A stretch of 64,000 nt of DNA from assembly GCF_014204415.1 (NCBI RefSeq), contig NZ_JACHLE010000004.1:1-64000 (forward strand). Reading direction: 5' to 3'. Below are positions 30,565-38,905 of the stretch, piece by piece. The translations under genes were made by a program, and so were the position numbers. Source of the stretch: Chryseobacterium defluvii (GTDB taxonomy: Bacteria > Bacteroidota > Bacteroidia > Flavobacteriales > Weeksellaceae). Numbering within the stretch: position 1 is the first letter of the stretch; each line of letters starts with the position of its first letter. The notes beneath the pieces were generated by a model. It was given only the letters and a program-made list of their open reading frames with translations, ran no database searches and was not told the DNA's origin.

Positions 30565-31488
30565 ATGATAACACTAGAACAAAAACAAAACATTTGTAAT
30601 GCTGTACTTAACGGCAGGGGAAAATTTAACGGGACTGACATCGCCTATGCTAAATCCATAGGAATTGATAAAACAGTTTATAGTCAAATAAAAGACGGAG
30701 CAATTGAAAATATATTGTCCTTCGGGCAGTGGCTTAATATCGGTTCAAAATTTCAAACCGCAAAGAACAATTATGAAATGAAATTAGTCAGAACCGAGGT
30801 GTACACAGTTTTGGAAGATAATTTCAATTTTTGTCAGGCAACCAGAACCTCGATGATGTTGGCTGATGATTGCGGAATTGGGAAAACAAGATGCTCGATG
30901 GATATTGTTTCCAAAATGAAAAATGCGTTTTATGTGGACTGCTCTCAATCACATACTAAAGTACGCTTCGTAAAACAACTGGCAGCTACTTTAGGCTGTG
31001 ATACTACCGGAAAATACTACGACATCTTGGAAACGGTTAAATATGCCTTAAATATGATTGAAAACCCGTTTATCTGTGTGGACGAATTCGGTGACCTTGA
31101 ATACAACGCCTATTTGGAATTAAAAGGGATTATGAACGCTACGAAACATAATTGTACTTGGTATGCAATAGGGGCTGACGGATTAAAGGCAAAAATCACG
31201 AAAGGAATTAATAACCACAAGGTAGGTTTTGCCGAAATATTTAGACGTTTATCCGATGATTTTGTAACAATTGTTCCAAAAAATCCCGAGGAAAGAAAAG
31301 AATTTTATGTAAAACTTTTCGGGGACGTGGCTTATGTTAACCTTAAAGATAAAAATCAAGTTAACGAAGTGGTTAAAAAATGTATGGTCAAAGTAGCAAA
31401 TCCATTTGAAGGCAAACAGAGAGGACAACAGGACGGACGTATCAAATCATTAACATATTTAGAAACACTTATCAAAGTCAGGGAATAA
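30565..31488 (+). CDS. MuB-like AAA ATPase, target-DNA activator
   Basis: The 307-residue protein follows the transposase by 16 bp, as MuB follows MuA. An N-terminal HTH-like segment (NGTDIAYAKSIGIDKTVYSQ) precedes the ATPase core with Walker A DDCGIGKTR, Walker B FICVDEFGD and a helical C-terminus. MuB coats target DNA and stimulates the transposase. I chose the ATG at 30565 because an in-frame start at 30382 lies inside the transposase gene. The stop overlaps the start of the next ATPase gene by one base, so they are translated together. Confidence 0.88.
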   Translation: MITLEQKQNICNAVLNGRGKFNGTDIAYAKSIGIDKTVYSQIKDGAIENILSFGQWLNIGSKFQTAKNNYEMKLVRTEVYTVLEDNFNFCQATRTSMMLADDCGIGKTRCSMDIVSKMKNAFYVDCSQSHTKVRFVKQLAATLGCDTTGKYYDILETVKYALNMIENPFICVDEFGDLEYNAYLELKGIMNATKHNCTWYAIGADGLKAKITKGINNHKVGFAEIFRRLSDDFVTIVPKNPEERKEFYVKLFGDVAYVNLKDKNQVNEVVKKCMVKVANPFEGKQRGQQDGRIKSLTYLETLIKVRE

Positions 31489-32099
31489 TGAAGGCGCTAT
31501 CAGTAAAACAAGCGTTTTCCATTGTGTTTAAACTGTTTGAATTTACTGGACTTTGGCTTCAAGCTTTTGGAAAACCGGAAACAACCGGTTTCTGGTACTT
31601 GGGTGGAGGAGAAAAGAACGGAAAATCAACTTTCGCCATGATGCTGGCTAAATACCTTACCACATTTGGAAAAGTACTTTATATATCCGCAGAGGAAGGA
31701 TTATCAAAGGACATTATTGCCGCCATGAAATTTGCGGGATTATCAGACAAAGACAAAAAATTTCACATTATAGATTACGAGCCGTGGACAGAACTTCAGG
31801 CTCGTTTTAGCTCCCGAAAATGTGCTAAAATTATTTTTATAGATAATTCAACAATATACAGGGACGAGATCACAAGGAAGATGGTATCAGAATTAAAACA
31901 GAACCATCCCAATAAATTAATAATAATGGTTTGCCATGAAGTAAAAGGACTGCCGGACAATGCACTGGCAACAACATGGAGAAAGCTCGCTAAAATCATT
32001 ATTCAGGCTGAAGGACTAAAAGCCATTATTTCTGGCAGATGCCCCGGAGGTACATTAATGATCAATGAAGAAAAAGCGAATCTTTATTGGGGAACATAA
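31488..32099 (+). CDS. Second P-loop ATPase (RecA-like fold), function unknown
   Basis: A 203-residue protein whose ATG overlaps the MuB-like stop codon. Walker A is GGGEKNGKST (about residues 38-47), Walker B is KIIFIDNS, and the sensor-like LIIMVCHEVKG follows. The pattern resembles single-domain RecA/RadA or DnaB-like ATPases. Mu has no second ATPase at this position. It may help replication or target selection. I found no DNA-binding domain. Confidence 0.75.
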   Translation: MKALSVKQAFSIVFKLFEFTGLWLQAFGKPETTGFWYLGGGEKNGKSTFAMMLAKYLTTFGKVLYISAEEGLSKDIIAAMKFAGLSDKDKKFHIIDYEPWTELQARFSSRKCAKIIFIDNSTIYRDEITRKMVSELKQNHPNKLIIMVCHEVKGLPDNALATTWRKLAKIIIQAEGLKAIISGRCPGGTLMINEEKANLYWGT

Positions 32100-32116
32100 C
32101 TAAAAATAGAAATACA

Positions 32117-32416
32117 ATGAACAACGATATATTATTAAAAATTTTACAACTGGACAGCCTCGTCCGGTTTTTAGACTGGAGCGAACGGATCAGGATCCAT
32201 TTGTACAGAGGAGAGAAATTTAACTCTACGACATTACGAATTCAGGCAGCGTATGAATGGATAATCAAAGAAAATTGGAATCCTCCAACTATGATGTACG
32301 GTGTAGACCGATTTCAATATTTCCACGATCCGGAATTAGACCTATGGGTAGAAACTGAAAATTATTTAAACTATTTCCCGGAATATATACAGGAATTAAA
32401 CAAACTTAAATTTTAA
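32117..32416 (+). CDS. Hypothetical early phage protein
   Basis: Not recognised. About 99 residues from the ATG at 32117 (an in-frame start at 32087 overlaps the preceding gene). Rich in Trp, Tyr and Leu (FLDWSERIRIHLYRG; YEWIIKENWNPPTMMYGVDR). No signal or TM. It is part of the tightly packed early operon. Confidence 0.6.
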   Translation: MNNDILLKILQLDSLVRFLDWSERIRIHLYRGEKFNSTTLRIQAAYEWIIKENWNPPTMMYGVDRFQYFHDPELDLWVETENYLNYFPEYIQELNKLKF

Positions 32417-32419
32417 AAC

Positions 32420-32617
32420 ATGGAAGCTACAGAATTATTAGATGAGATTTTAAAAAACTATACGATGGCAACCACCGTCTCGCAACAAATACAGGCTCAT
32501 CAAACCAATATAGAGCTTTTAAACGCCGAATCAAAGAAAACCTATGATAAGGGATACAAAGACGGAAAACGGGACGGGAAAAAGGAAAAAATCGACTTCC
32601 TTACACAAAAGAACTAA
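32420..32617 (+). CDS. Small hypothetical early phage protein
   Basis: A 65-residue, helical, highly charged protein with a Lys-rich tail (YKDGKRDGKKEKIDF). It starts 3 bp after the preceding stop. No family recognised; probably a real member of the early operon because of spacing and direction. Confidence 0.5.
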   Translation: MEATELLDEILKNYTMATTVSQQIQAHQTNIELLNAESKKTYDKGYKDGKRDGKKEKIDFLTQKN

Positions 32618-32635
32618 TCATTAAAATAACATATT

Positions 32636-33295
32636 ATGAATATCGACGAACTTTTAAAAAAACCGACTATTGATTTGTCGGAAAAAGAAATGGAAACCGT
32701 CTTGAAGTACAAAAGAAAAACAGAAGCTGACAGACTGGAAAGAGAAAGACTCGCTTATGAAACCGAACGCGACACCGATATGGGCGAATTGATAGCGTTG
32801 GCTATGGAAATTGAAAATAAATCCAATCTACTGAAGCAGCTTACTCACGACAAAATGGAAAAACATCAGGAGAAATTAAACGAGTATGGAAAAATCCGCA
32901 GTAATTCTAAAGGAGGATTTTCTCTAATGCACAGTAATAAAACAATTAGAATTAAACGCCGCAGGGATACGCAGCCCACCTGGGACGAAAGAAGCACAAA
33001 AGCATTGGAACTGATCCACGCCTTTCTGTATGATACTGTAAAAAAGAGGGACAAAGATTTATTTGAAATGTTGATCGGGTTCTTAGTAAAAAATAAAAAA
33101 GGGGATTTGGATTATGCCAGTGTAATGAATTTACTGAGCCATGAAACCCGTTTTGATGATGCAAGATGGAAAGAAGGTTTAAGGCTCCTAAAACAGAGCT
33201 ACAGTAATTTTTTGAAAGGTTACCAATATGATTTTGAAAAACAAAACACTGAGGGCAAATTTGAACGTATAGAACTCAATTTTTCGGCTCTATAG
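32636..33295 (+). CDS. DUF3164 family phage protein
   Basis: A 219-residue protein of the family regularly found in the early region of Mu-like phages. The N-terminal half is a coiled coil (YKRKTEADRLERERLAYETE) and a basic middle segment (MHSNKTIRIKRRRDTQPTWD) leads to a helical C-terminus. The function is not established; the family may act in replication or transposition. It is the last gene of the plus-strand early operon, followed by a strong terminator. Confidence 0.85.
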   Translation: MNIDELLKKPTIDLSEKEMETVLKYKRKTEADRLERERLAYETERDTDMGELIALAMEIENKSNLLKQLTHDKMEKHQEKLNEYGKIRSNSKGGFSLMHSNKTIRIKRRRDTQPTWDERSTKALELIHAFLYDTVKKRDKDLFEMLIGFLVKNKKGDLDYASVMNLLSHETRFDDARWKEGLRLLKQSYSNFLKGYQYDFEKQNTEGKFERIELNFSAL

Positions 33296-33400
33296 TCTGA
33301 CTTACATTTTTAACGTTTATAATGATCGGGAATACTCCGAATATGCCAAAAATAGAATACCATAAACAAATACAATAATAATGGTTGATTTAAAATAAAA

Positions 33401-33428
33401 TCCCTTATTAGTTTGAACTAATAAGGGA
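33401..33428. terminator. Bidirectional terminator after the early operon
   Basis: Near-perfect 12-13-bp stem TCCCTTATTAGTT/AACTAATAAGGGA with a very short loop, T run on the plus side and AT-rich tract on the minus side, between convergent genes. Confidence 0.88.
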
Positions 33429-33461
33429 ATATTTTTTTATATTTTCTTACTGAGGGCTTCT

Positions 33462-33818
33462 TTACTTTAGTTTAATTATTACGTCGTGTGTAAACATTTT
33501 GGGGTTCCAGTTATTTCTTCTGCAAACAAATTCATATAAATCGTATGCGTGCTGCATATTATTAATTCCTGCTAATTCATACGTTTCTTGTTTTGCCTGA
33601 TTGTAATAAACCGCGGTTTTCGTTTTAGTTTCTAAATTGATTATTTTAATATTGTTTGAGGTAATATATTTACTTGCCAAAGCTAGATTAGCAAAGTCTT
33701 TTCTCATATTCTCTCCTTCAATTTTAACCCCTCCGTCTGAATAAACCCTATAATTCAAAATTTCACCGTCTTTTGTTTCTAATATTCCTTCTTTGATTTG
33801 GCTATTTAAAGTTTTCAT
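33462..33818 (-). CDS. Hypothetical protein, divergent from small HTH-like gene
   Basis: Not recognised. 118 residues, no signal or TM. The sequence suggests short beta strands (EGILETKDGEILNYRVYSDG) and a C-terminal helix with Trp/Asn (VCRRNNWNPKM). It is AT-rich compared with the early operon. It shares a control region, with an 11-bp inverted repeat, with the plus-strand gene at 33916, so the two may form a regulatory pair. Confidence 0.55.
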   Translation of the reverse strand: MKTLNSQIKEGILETKDGEILNYRVYSDGGVKIEGENMRKDFANLALASKYITSNNIKIINLETKTKTAVYYNQAKQETYELAGINNMQHAYDLYEFVCRRNNWNPKMFTHDVIIKLK

Positions 33819-33864
33819 AGTTGAGATTATTTAATGTTTCGTTGAAGTAAATATAAAACATTTG

Positions 33865-33911
33865 TTTTATACAAAGCAAGCAATTTGTATAAAATTTTTA
33901 TATTATATTTG
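33865..33911. promoter_or_regulatory. Inverted-repeat operator and promoter for the gene at 33916
   Basis: TTTTATACAAA (33865-33875) and TTTGTATAAAA (33884-33894) form a perfect 11-bp inverted repeat with an 8-bp spacer. TTTG (33884-33887) and TATATTTG (33904-33911) make a -33/-7 pair with 16-bp spacing. The -7 box ends 4 bp before the ATG, so the mRNA would be nearly leaderless and the operator would cover the -33 box. Confidence 0.6.
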
Positions 33912-33915
33912 TAAG

Positions 33916-34137
33916 ATGAAATTAAAAGAATTTTTGGAGAGAAATCCCATTATAAACTCGGCACAGTTAGCAAAGGAAATGTGGTCGGATAATAAATCAG
34001 CACCATCAAAATTAACTAATAAGCTTAACGAAAATATTGTAGGTAACGGTAAACAAAGAATAACAGAGAAAGATATGGAAATGGCTGAAGTGGTTTTAAA
34101 AAAGCTTGCCGATGATATTTATAAAAGTTTTCAATAA
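33916..34137 (+). CDS. Small HTH-like regulator
   Basis: A 73-residue basic protein beginning MKLKEFLERNPIINSAQLAK, which reads like a helix-turn-helix (NSAQLAKEMW, then SAPSKLTNKLN), followed by a helical tail. I chose the ATG at 33916 over 33862 because the latter lies upstream of the promoter. It is probably the protein that binds the adjacent inverted repeat; that is inference. Confidence 0.6.
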   Translation: MKLKEFLERNPIINSAQLAKEMWSDNKSAPSKLTNKLNENIVGNGKQRITEKDMEMAEVVLKKLADDIYKSFQ

Positions 34138-34141
34138 AAAT

Positions 34142-34240
34142 GAGGCTGTCTCAAAAGTACCCCCTCTCTCGGACTCCTTCTGACAAATTTTGTCGTTTAG
34201 GAGATTCTCAGAGCATTAGTTTACCTTTTGAGACAGCCTC
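34142..34240. mobile_element. MITE-like 99-bp inverted-repeat element
   Basis: GAGGCTGTCTCAAAAG (34142-34157) and CTTTTGAGACAGCCTC (34225-34240) are perfect 16-bp terminal inverted repeats. The interior is also self-complementary (GACAAATTTTGTC; ACTCCT with AGGAGA), so the whole element folds into one hairpin. The ends look like insertion-sequence termini. No transposase inside and no clear target duplication. It could also act as a terminator. Confidence 0.7.
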
Positions 34241-34243
34241 TTG

Positions 34244-34339
34244 TTATTTATTTTTCTCTTTACGGAAGCTTTTATTAATAATTGGAGCCATAAGAATAAC
34301 CACAACGAATAAAATTTCCAATAAATCAATTGTTTCCAT
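34244..34339 (-). CDS. 31-residue single-TM micropeptide
   Basis: An ATG at 34339 opens a 31-codon frame: METIDLLEILFVVVILMAPI, then INKSFRKEKNK and stop. It has one hydrophobic helix with acidic N-terminus and strongly basic C-terminus, typical of small membrane peptides. It is the gene nearest the MITE, in the same direction as the toxin/immunity genes but behind their terminator. Function unknown; it may not be expressed. Confidence 0.4.
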   Translation of the reverse strand: METIDLLEILFVVVILMAPIINKSFRKEKNK

Positions 34340-34411
34340 ATTTGCTTTTTATAAAGATACATTTTTTAGCTTGAATTCTCATTTCTTCTGCCCATATATA
34401 AATCCATTATA

Positions 34412-34440
34412 GAAAAAGAGTGTTGAATTTTCAACACCCT
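34412..34440 (-). terminator. Terminator of the toxin/immunity operon
   Basis: On the minus strand GTGTTGA/TCAACAC with an AT loop followed by TCTTTTTCT, just past the last immunity-like gene. Confidence 0.75.
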
Positions 34441-34466
34441 TATCTATAATATTAATTGGTACAGCT

Positions 34467-34808
34467 TTATTCTTTTTCAACCAATTCTAAAAATAGACTT
34501 TGTAAGTCTTCATTTAATTTTGTGTTACTATTTTCTGTTGTTAGTAAAAATTCATCATCGATTCCATCTGCATAAGTTGAACCATCCAAGATACCTAATG
34601 CATGAGACAATGTATTTATCTCTACAATTCTCAAGAATTTTAAAAATGCATCCTTTTCTTCTCTTGAAAAATCTATATACATAGAAATTATGGCTTTCCA
34701 AACTGGATCTATAGCTTGTGTTGTTGTTTCCAATAAATTTTTATATAAACCTAAATTTTCTTCAATGACATCTCGATTGAAAATTTTCACTAATTCTACA
34801 GAATTCAT
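34467..34808 (-). CDS. Putative immunity protein (second)
   Basis: Small acidic cytoplasmic protein (113 residues, no signal) mainly helical (YKNLLETTTQAIDPVWKAII; REEKDAFLKFLRIVEINTLS). No family is recognised with certainty. It starts one base after the stop of the DMP19-like gene and shares its low GC. Position directly downstream of an RHS toxin, small size and acidity fit an immunity protein. It could instead protect against a different toxin variant. Confidence 0.6.
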   Translation of the reverse strand: MNSVELVKIFNRDVIEENLGLYKNLLETTTQAIDPVWKAIISMYIDFSREEKDAFLKFLRIVEINTLSHALGILDGSTYADGIDDEFLLTTENSNTKLNEDLQSLFLELVEKE

Positions 34809-34809
34809 T

Positions 34810-35289
34810 TTAAATTTCCTTAAATGATTTTCTTAAATAATCTCCTAATAAGTCCTCTATGTCTTCATCTTCAATATCATAGTATATATCATCTAATTCT
34901 CCCAAAGGATCAAATAAATCATCATCAATAAAAAGTTTTTTAAGAGTTTTATCTACTAATTCTCTTCGGAACTCTTCATCACTCAAATATTCATCTTTTA
35001 CAATATTTAAGGCTTTATCTAATAAATTTGATTTTTTAAAAGCGCCTATTTCTATCAAAGCTTCTATTGTTTCCTTTGAAAATTGCCCATACCCATTTAC
35101 AAAATATTGATGGAAGCCCCCATTCAAAACTTGATTTTCTAACACTACAGTTAAATATGTAACTTGCAAATCTTTCGGAAGGTTAATAATATAGCTGTAC
35201 CAATGAGGGACTTCACTAATAAACCATTCTTCTTTTATCCCTTTCGTAGATTCTAAATATATTTTCTCTATTAATTCTTGATTAGTCAT
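34810..35289 (-). CDS. DMP19-family protein, probable immunity protein of the RHS toxin
   Basis: A 159-residue acidic protein. The central LENQVLNGGFHQYFVNGYGQ is the hallmark of DMP19/DUF4375 proteins; the tail is very acidic (DDIYYDIEDEDIEDLLGD). The family includes DNA-mimic proteins (DMP19 of Neisseria), and members are common in immunity positions of polymorphic-toxin loci. It follows the RHS toxin stop by 5 bp. A DNA-mimic acidic surface would suit neutralising a nuclease; that is inference. Confidence 0.8.
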   Translation of the reverse strand: MTNQELIEKIYLESTKGIKEEWFISEVPHWYSYIINLPKDLQVTYLTVVLENQVLNGGFHQYFVNGYGQFSKETIEALIEIGAFKKSNLLDKALNIVKDEYLSDEEFRRELVDKTLKKLFIDDDLFDPLGELDDIYYDIEDEDIEDLLGDYLRKSFKEI

Positions 35290-35294
35290 AAATT

Positions 35295-38200
35295 TTATTT
35301 ATTAAAAGCGTTAGGATACATTGTTTTATTCATTTGTATTAATTCTTGTAAAGCACTATTGGGTATACCTTTTTCACCATAAACACGTCTCAGTTCAAAA
35401 ATATCCCTAGCTAAAACTTGACGAGCATTTGTAAAGCCTTTCGTTGATCTTGAAACGATGCCAGCACCTGCTTGACTTACTGTATGTCCTAGTTTTGGGA
35501 CTAATATTGACGGTGCCGTACTGTGATCATATCCAGGTACAAGTCTTTTCATTGCAGCACTTTGCCCTACATGATGTGCGTCAAGGCCTTTTTCTAATCC
35601 TCTCATTTTTTTGTATGGCCCGACTTTCCATAAATTTGATTTAGGAGCTGGTGTTTTATTCATACCTGCTGGTATCAACAATACAGTAGCTAACATCATT
35701 ATAAATTCGGCATCTCTCTCCCCAACTTGATCAGCTAATTTGTTGGTGGCTAACATCGCTCCAAGGTCTGCCGGCCCCATCCATGTTACTCCTCTATCAT
35801 AATAATGAGCAGGAAAGAAGATTTGAGGAGGTGCAACAGAGGCAGGAGGTAAATTAACTGTCATACCAAGACCACCATAACACACTAGACAATTAGAAGG
35901 CATAATAGAAGCCGGGTTTGAAGCAATAGCCCTTAAAGGACCATTTATTACTACTTCCTGTATAGGATAAGGATTGTTTTCCCCACCTAAAGCATTAGGG
36001 TCAAGCTTTGGGCCACCATCACCACCTTCTCCGTTTATAGGGTCTCCTCTTAACCCTGTAGGATCTGTAAAGAAAAGAGGATTGCTATAAGCAAAACCGT
36101 ATGGGTCTAAAGTATAATCACTTAATGGGTCATGAGTTCCAAATTTACCAAAATCAGCAAAATAAGATCTCGGCCCATAATCATACATTCCTGCTTCCTG
36201 TAACTCTTTACCACCAAACTTGTAACTATACAAACTAGCTGTTCCAAAGACCGCCTTCTCCTCCCTTGGGATATTCATCCCAAACGGATAATAATCATTC
36301 TGATCTGTGATCTCTACTCCTCCGGATATATATTTCCTAAAGCTTACCCTTGCATTGCCCAGATGATCTTGATACTGATAAATATACTCATTTTTCTGAT
36401 AATCGTAAAATCCTTCAGCAGTAGGGAAAAACTGAAGCTCAGGATTGGGCTTCAACTCCAGAACCTTGCTTATAAACACTTCTTGTTCATAAGCAAATTC
36501 TGTGGGATTAACATCATTTTGGGGAGTTCCATGGGTGGTAAGGTAATGGAAACCATCCAGATACTCGGTAATTGTGGCAAAAGAAGTTCCGTTTTCATAA
36601 TTGCTGTTGAAGACCTTCCTGAGCTTTTCACCATCTGCCCTGTAAGTATGGAGTATTTTCTTCTTATTATTAGCAATAGACAGTACATTAGGCAGGTTCA
36701 GATAATTGTACCCGATCTGCTGGATATTCTTATCCTCTATGTTGGTCATATTTCCGTTGACGTCATATAGTATATCATTTCCACCACCTTCATAGCCTGT
36801 AGGGTTTCCGCTATCATCATCGATGGTTCGTAACTGATTTCCCGTATATTCATAAACAAGATCATCAATCTGTTCTGGGGTATTTCCAACAAGACTTTTG
36901 GCATTTCTTTGTAGATGGGTAATATTTCCGTTTAGATCATATTGCACAGTTTCATCATTGAAATGGTTTACCGGTACAGTAGCCTGTGGATGGGAAAATA
37001 CTGCTGAAGTCAGACGGTTAAGTCCATCATACTGATAGGAATAACGTTTGAAGGTGCTGGAGTTAGAGACTTTCCAATTGATCTCTGCAATGTTTCCGTT
37101 ATATTTTCCGGTGGACAGGGTAGTATTAACAGGGTTCTGATATCTGATCTCATACCCGAACAGATCATTACCCAAGTTCTCAGGATCATTGATTTTAGTC
37201 AGCCAGCTCCGGATGTTATAAGCATAATTTATTGTCTGGAGTGGTGAAGCAGGGTTGGTTCCCCCTACTTTTTTAGTTTTCAGCTGAGAAATCTCATTAT
37301 ATTCGTTTTGGGTTAAAATCTCATAAGGATTGTTATCTACTTTGTGCTTGTGTATTAGTAATCTATTCTGGTTGTCATATTCAAAGTTTTCTGTGATCAC
37401 CTTTTCGGTATCAGTACTCAGCCTTTTATGGTAAGTTTTGGTCTGTAAGACCATTCCTGTAAAATCCAATTCGGTTTCTATTCTGGTATACCCCCCCAAA
37501 TGATTTATAGAATGGATCCCTATAACTCTTTCTTTGGTATCATAATAATTATAGATCTTTGTCCAGCTGTCATTTTCAATATTCTTTACTAAAGACATTA
37601 AAGGAAGGCTTCTGGTACTTTTTCCACTAGTTGATGGATTATCTGTTAAAATAGGGTTTCCAAATATTGCTGTTGGAAAAGGAGGATTGAAACTGTAAGC
37701 TGGATAAATATCATAATAATTGACAGAAAGAATTGCATCATACTGAGATTCAAAAGGGTATACCCCACCAGTATAATAAACTGTCATACCGTTTTTGGTT
37801 ATTCCTGAAGTATTCCTTTCTTCATTGGCTGGAACTCCTGTAGACACATAATAATCTACAGACTCTTGTACCGGCCTTCTTCCAAAATTAGCTCCTATAT
37901 TGGCTATTCCAGTATAAACAAGTCGTGAGAACTTGTCATATTTAGTAAACAACCATTTACCTGTAGGACGCATGTCAGCGTCTTGGATCATTACTAACCT
38001 GTCCTGTTTATCATAGATCATATATTCCCAACCTTTGCCGGGAAGTTTTTTTTCTACTAATCGATTTTTACCATCATATCTATTTTGATAACAAAGATTA
38101 CTCTGTTTAACTTCATTGGTTGCAATGTCCAAAGCTGCTGCTGCAAGTGGAGGAAGTACATACGTAAGTTGATCGTATTTATTATATACATTGTAGGTGT

Positions 38201-38894
38201 CCGCGTAATTATTGGCCCCAAGCACTTTTCTCTCTAAAACAATAAATCCCCTAGTATTTTTAAATATTATTGTCTCATTACCGTCTTCATCCTTAACACT
38301 GTTTTTATACAGTTGAGAATTCGCATATATACCCGAATCTGTCAATGTATTCTTAGTTGCTCCGTTTTCCCATATAGAGATAGCACTAAAGCTTCTTACA
38401 TTATCAGAGGTTGTATTAGCTGCGTATCCAAGAGTAATAGGCTTATTACTCCAATCATTCCCGATTTGGATCTGTCCAAGAATTCTATTCAAAGGAGAGT
38501 TTTCAATAATCTGTTCTGAATAAATCTTTTCTCCTGCATAAAAATTTGTAACATCATTTACAGGATACGGAACCAAACCAGAATTCTGCTGATATAATGC
38601 TCCATTCGTAGTGTTTGATTGAGGAACAGGAAGATAATCTCTGATCTTCTTCCCGAAATCATCATAGACAACAGGAACTACAATATCCTTTCCCGTAGGA
38701 GATTCTTTTATACCTATGGTCTGTATAGGCCGACCTAAACCATCAAAGTACTTAACTGCTTCTGATTTTCTGGAACAACTTTGATCTAAACAATTTTTAA
38801 TATAAGTATAATTCTCTGTATTGGATAATGTAGTTTGCGCAGAAGCTGCAAATGATACAAAGAATATAATCAGTTGTATAATATATTTTTTCAT
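35295..38894 (-). CDS. RHS-repeat polymorphic toxin with C-terminal HNH-like nuclease domain
   Basis: 1199 residues. The signal peptide ends at SFAASAQ. A DUF6443-like N-terminal domain (VKYFDGLGRPIQTIGIKESP) is followed by YD/RHS repeats (YDKQDRLVMIQDAD, YQYDGLNRLTSAVF, YDLNGNITHLQRN). The RHS core ends YDYGPRSYFADFGKFGTHDP ... NPLFFTDPTGL, where RHS shells normally end and the variable toxin begins. The last ~95 residues start LDAHHVGQSAAMKRLVPGYD (His1107/His1108) and contain LVPKLGH (His1137), resembling HNH/EndoVII-type (AHH/LHH) nuclease toxins. It is tightly linked to the upstream RHS-type gene and downstream immunity genes. Confidence 0.85.
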   Translation of the reverse strand: MKKYIIQLIIFFVSFAASAQTTLSNTENYTYIKNCLDQSCSRKSEAVKYFDGLGRPIQTIGIKESPTGKDIVVPVVYDDFGKKIRDYLPVPQSNTTNGALYQQNSGLVPYPVNDVTNFYAGEKIYSEQIIENSPLNRILGQIQIGNDWSNKPITLGYAANTTSDNVRSFSAISIWENGATKNTLTDSGIYANSQLYKNSVKDEDGNETIIFKNTRGFIVLERKVLGANNYADTYNVYNKYDQLTYVLPPLAAAALDIATNEVKQSNLCYQNRYDGKNRLVEKKLPGKGWEYMIYDKQDRLVMIQDADMRPTGKWLFTKYDKFSRLVYTGIANIGANFGRRPVQESVDYYVSTGVPANEERNTSGITKNGMTVYYTGGVYPFESQYDAILSVNYYDIYPAYSFNPPFPTAIFGNPILTDNPSTSGKSTRSLPLMSLVKNIENDSWTKIYNYYDTKERVIGIHSINHLGGYTRIETELDFTGMVLQTKTYHKRLSTDTEKVITENFEYDNQNRLLIHKHKVDNNPYEILTQNEYNEISQLKTKKVGGTNPASPLQTINYAYNIRSWLTKINDPENLGNDLFGYEIRYQNPVNTTLSTGKYNGNIAEINWKVSNSSTFKRYSYQYDGLNRLTSAVFSHPQATVPVNHFNDETVQYDLNGNITHLQRNAKSLVGNTPEQIDDLVYEYTGNQLRTIDDDSGNPTGYEGGGNDILYDVNGNMTNIEDKNIQQIGYNYLNLPNVLSIANNKKKILHTYRADGEKLRKVFNSNYENGTSFATITEYLDGFHYLTTHGTPQNDVNPTEFAYEQEVFISKVLELKPNPELQFFPTAEGFYDYQKNEYIYQYQDHLGNARVSFRKYISGGVEITDQNDYYPFGMNIPREEKAVFGTASLYSYKFGGKELQEAGMYDYGPRSYFADFGKFGTHDPLSDYTLDPYGFAYSNPLFFTDPTGLRGDPINGEGGDGGPKLDPNALGGENNPYPIQEVVINGPLRAIASNPASIMPSNCLVCYGGLGMTVNLPPASVAPPQIFFPAHYYDRGVTWMGPADLGAMLATNKLADQVGERDAEFIMMLATVLLIPAGMNKTPAPKSNLWKVGPYKKMRGLEKGLDAHHVGQSAAMKRLVPGYDHSTAPSILVPKLGHTVSQAGAGIVSRSTKGFTNARQVLARDIFELRRVYGEKGIPNSALQELIQMNKTMYPNAFNK

Positions 38895-38905
38895 AATTCC
38901 GATAT

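Noticed and set aside
34140..34412. A 90-codon plus-strand frame
   Set aside because: It is largely the MITE-like inverted repeat read as protein, and it covers the better-supported minus-strand micropeptide.
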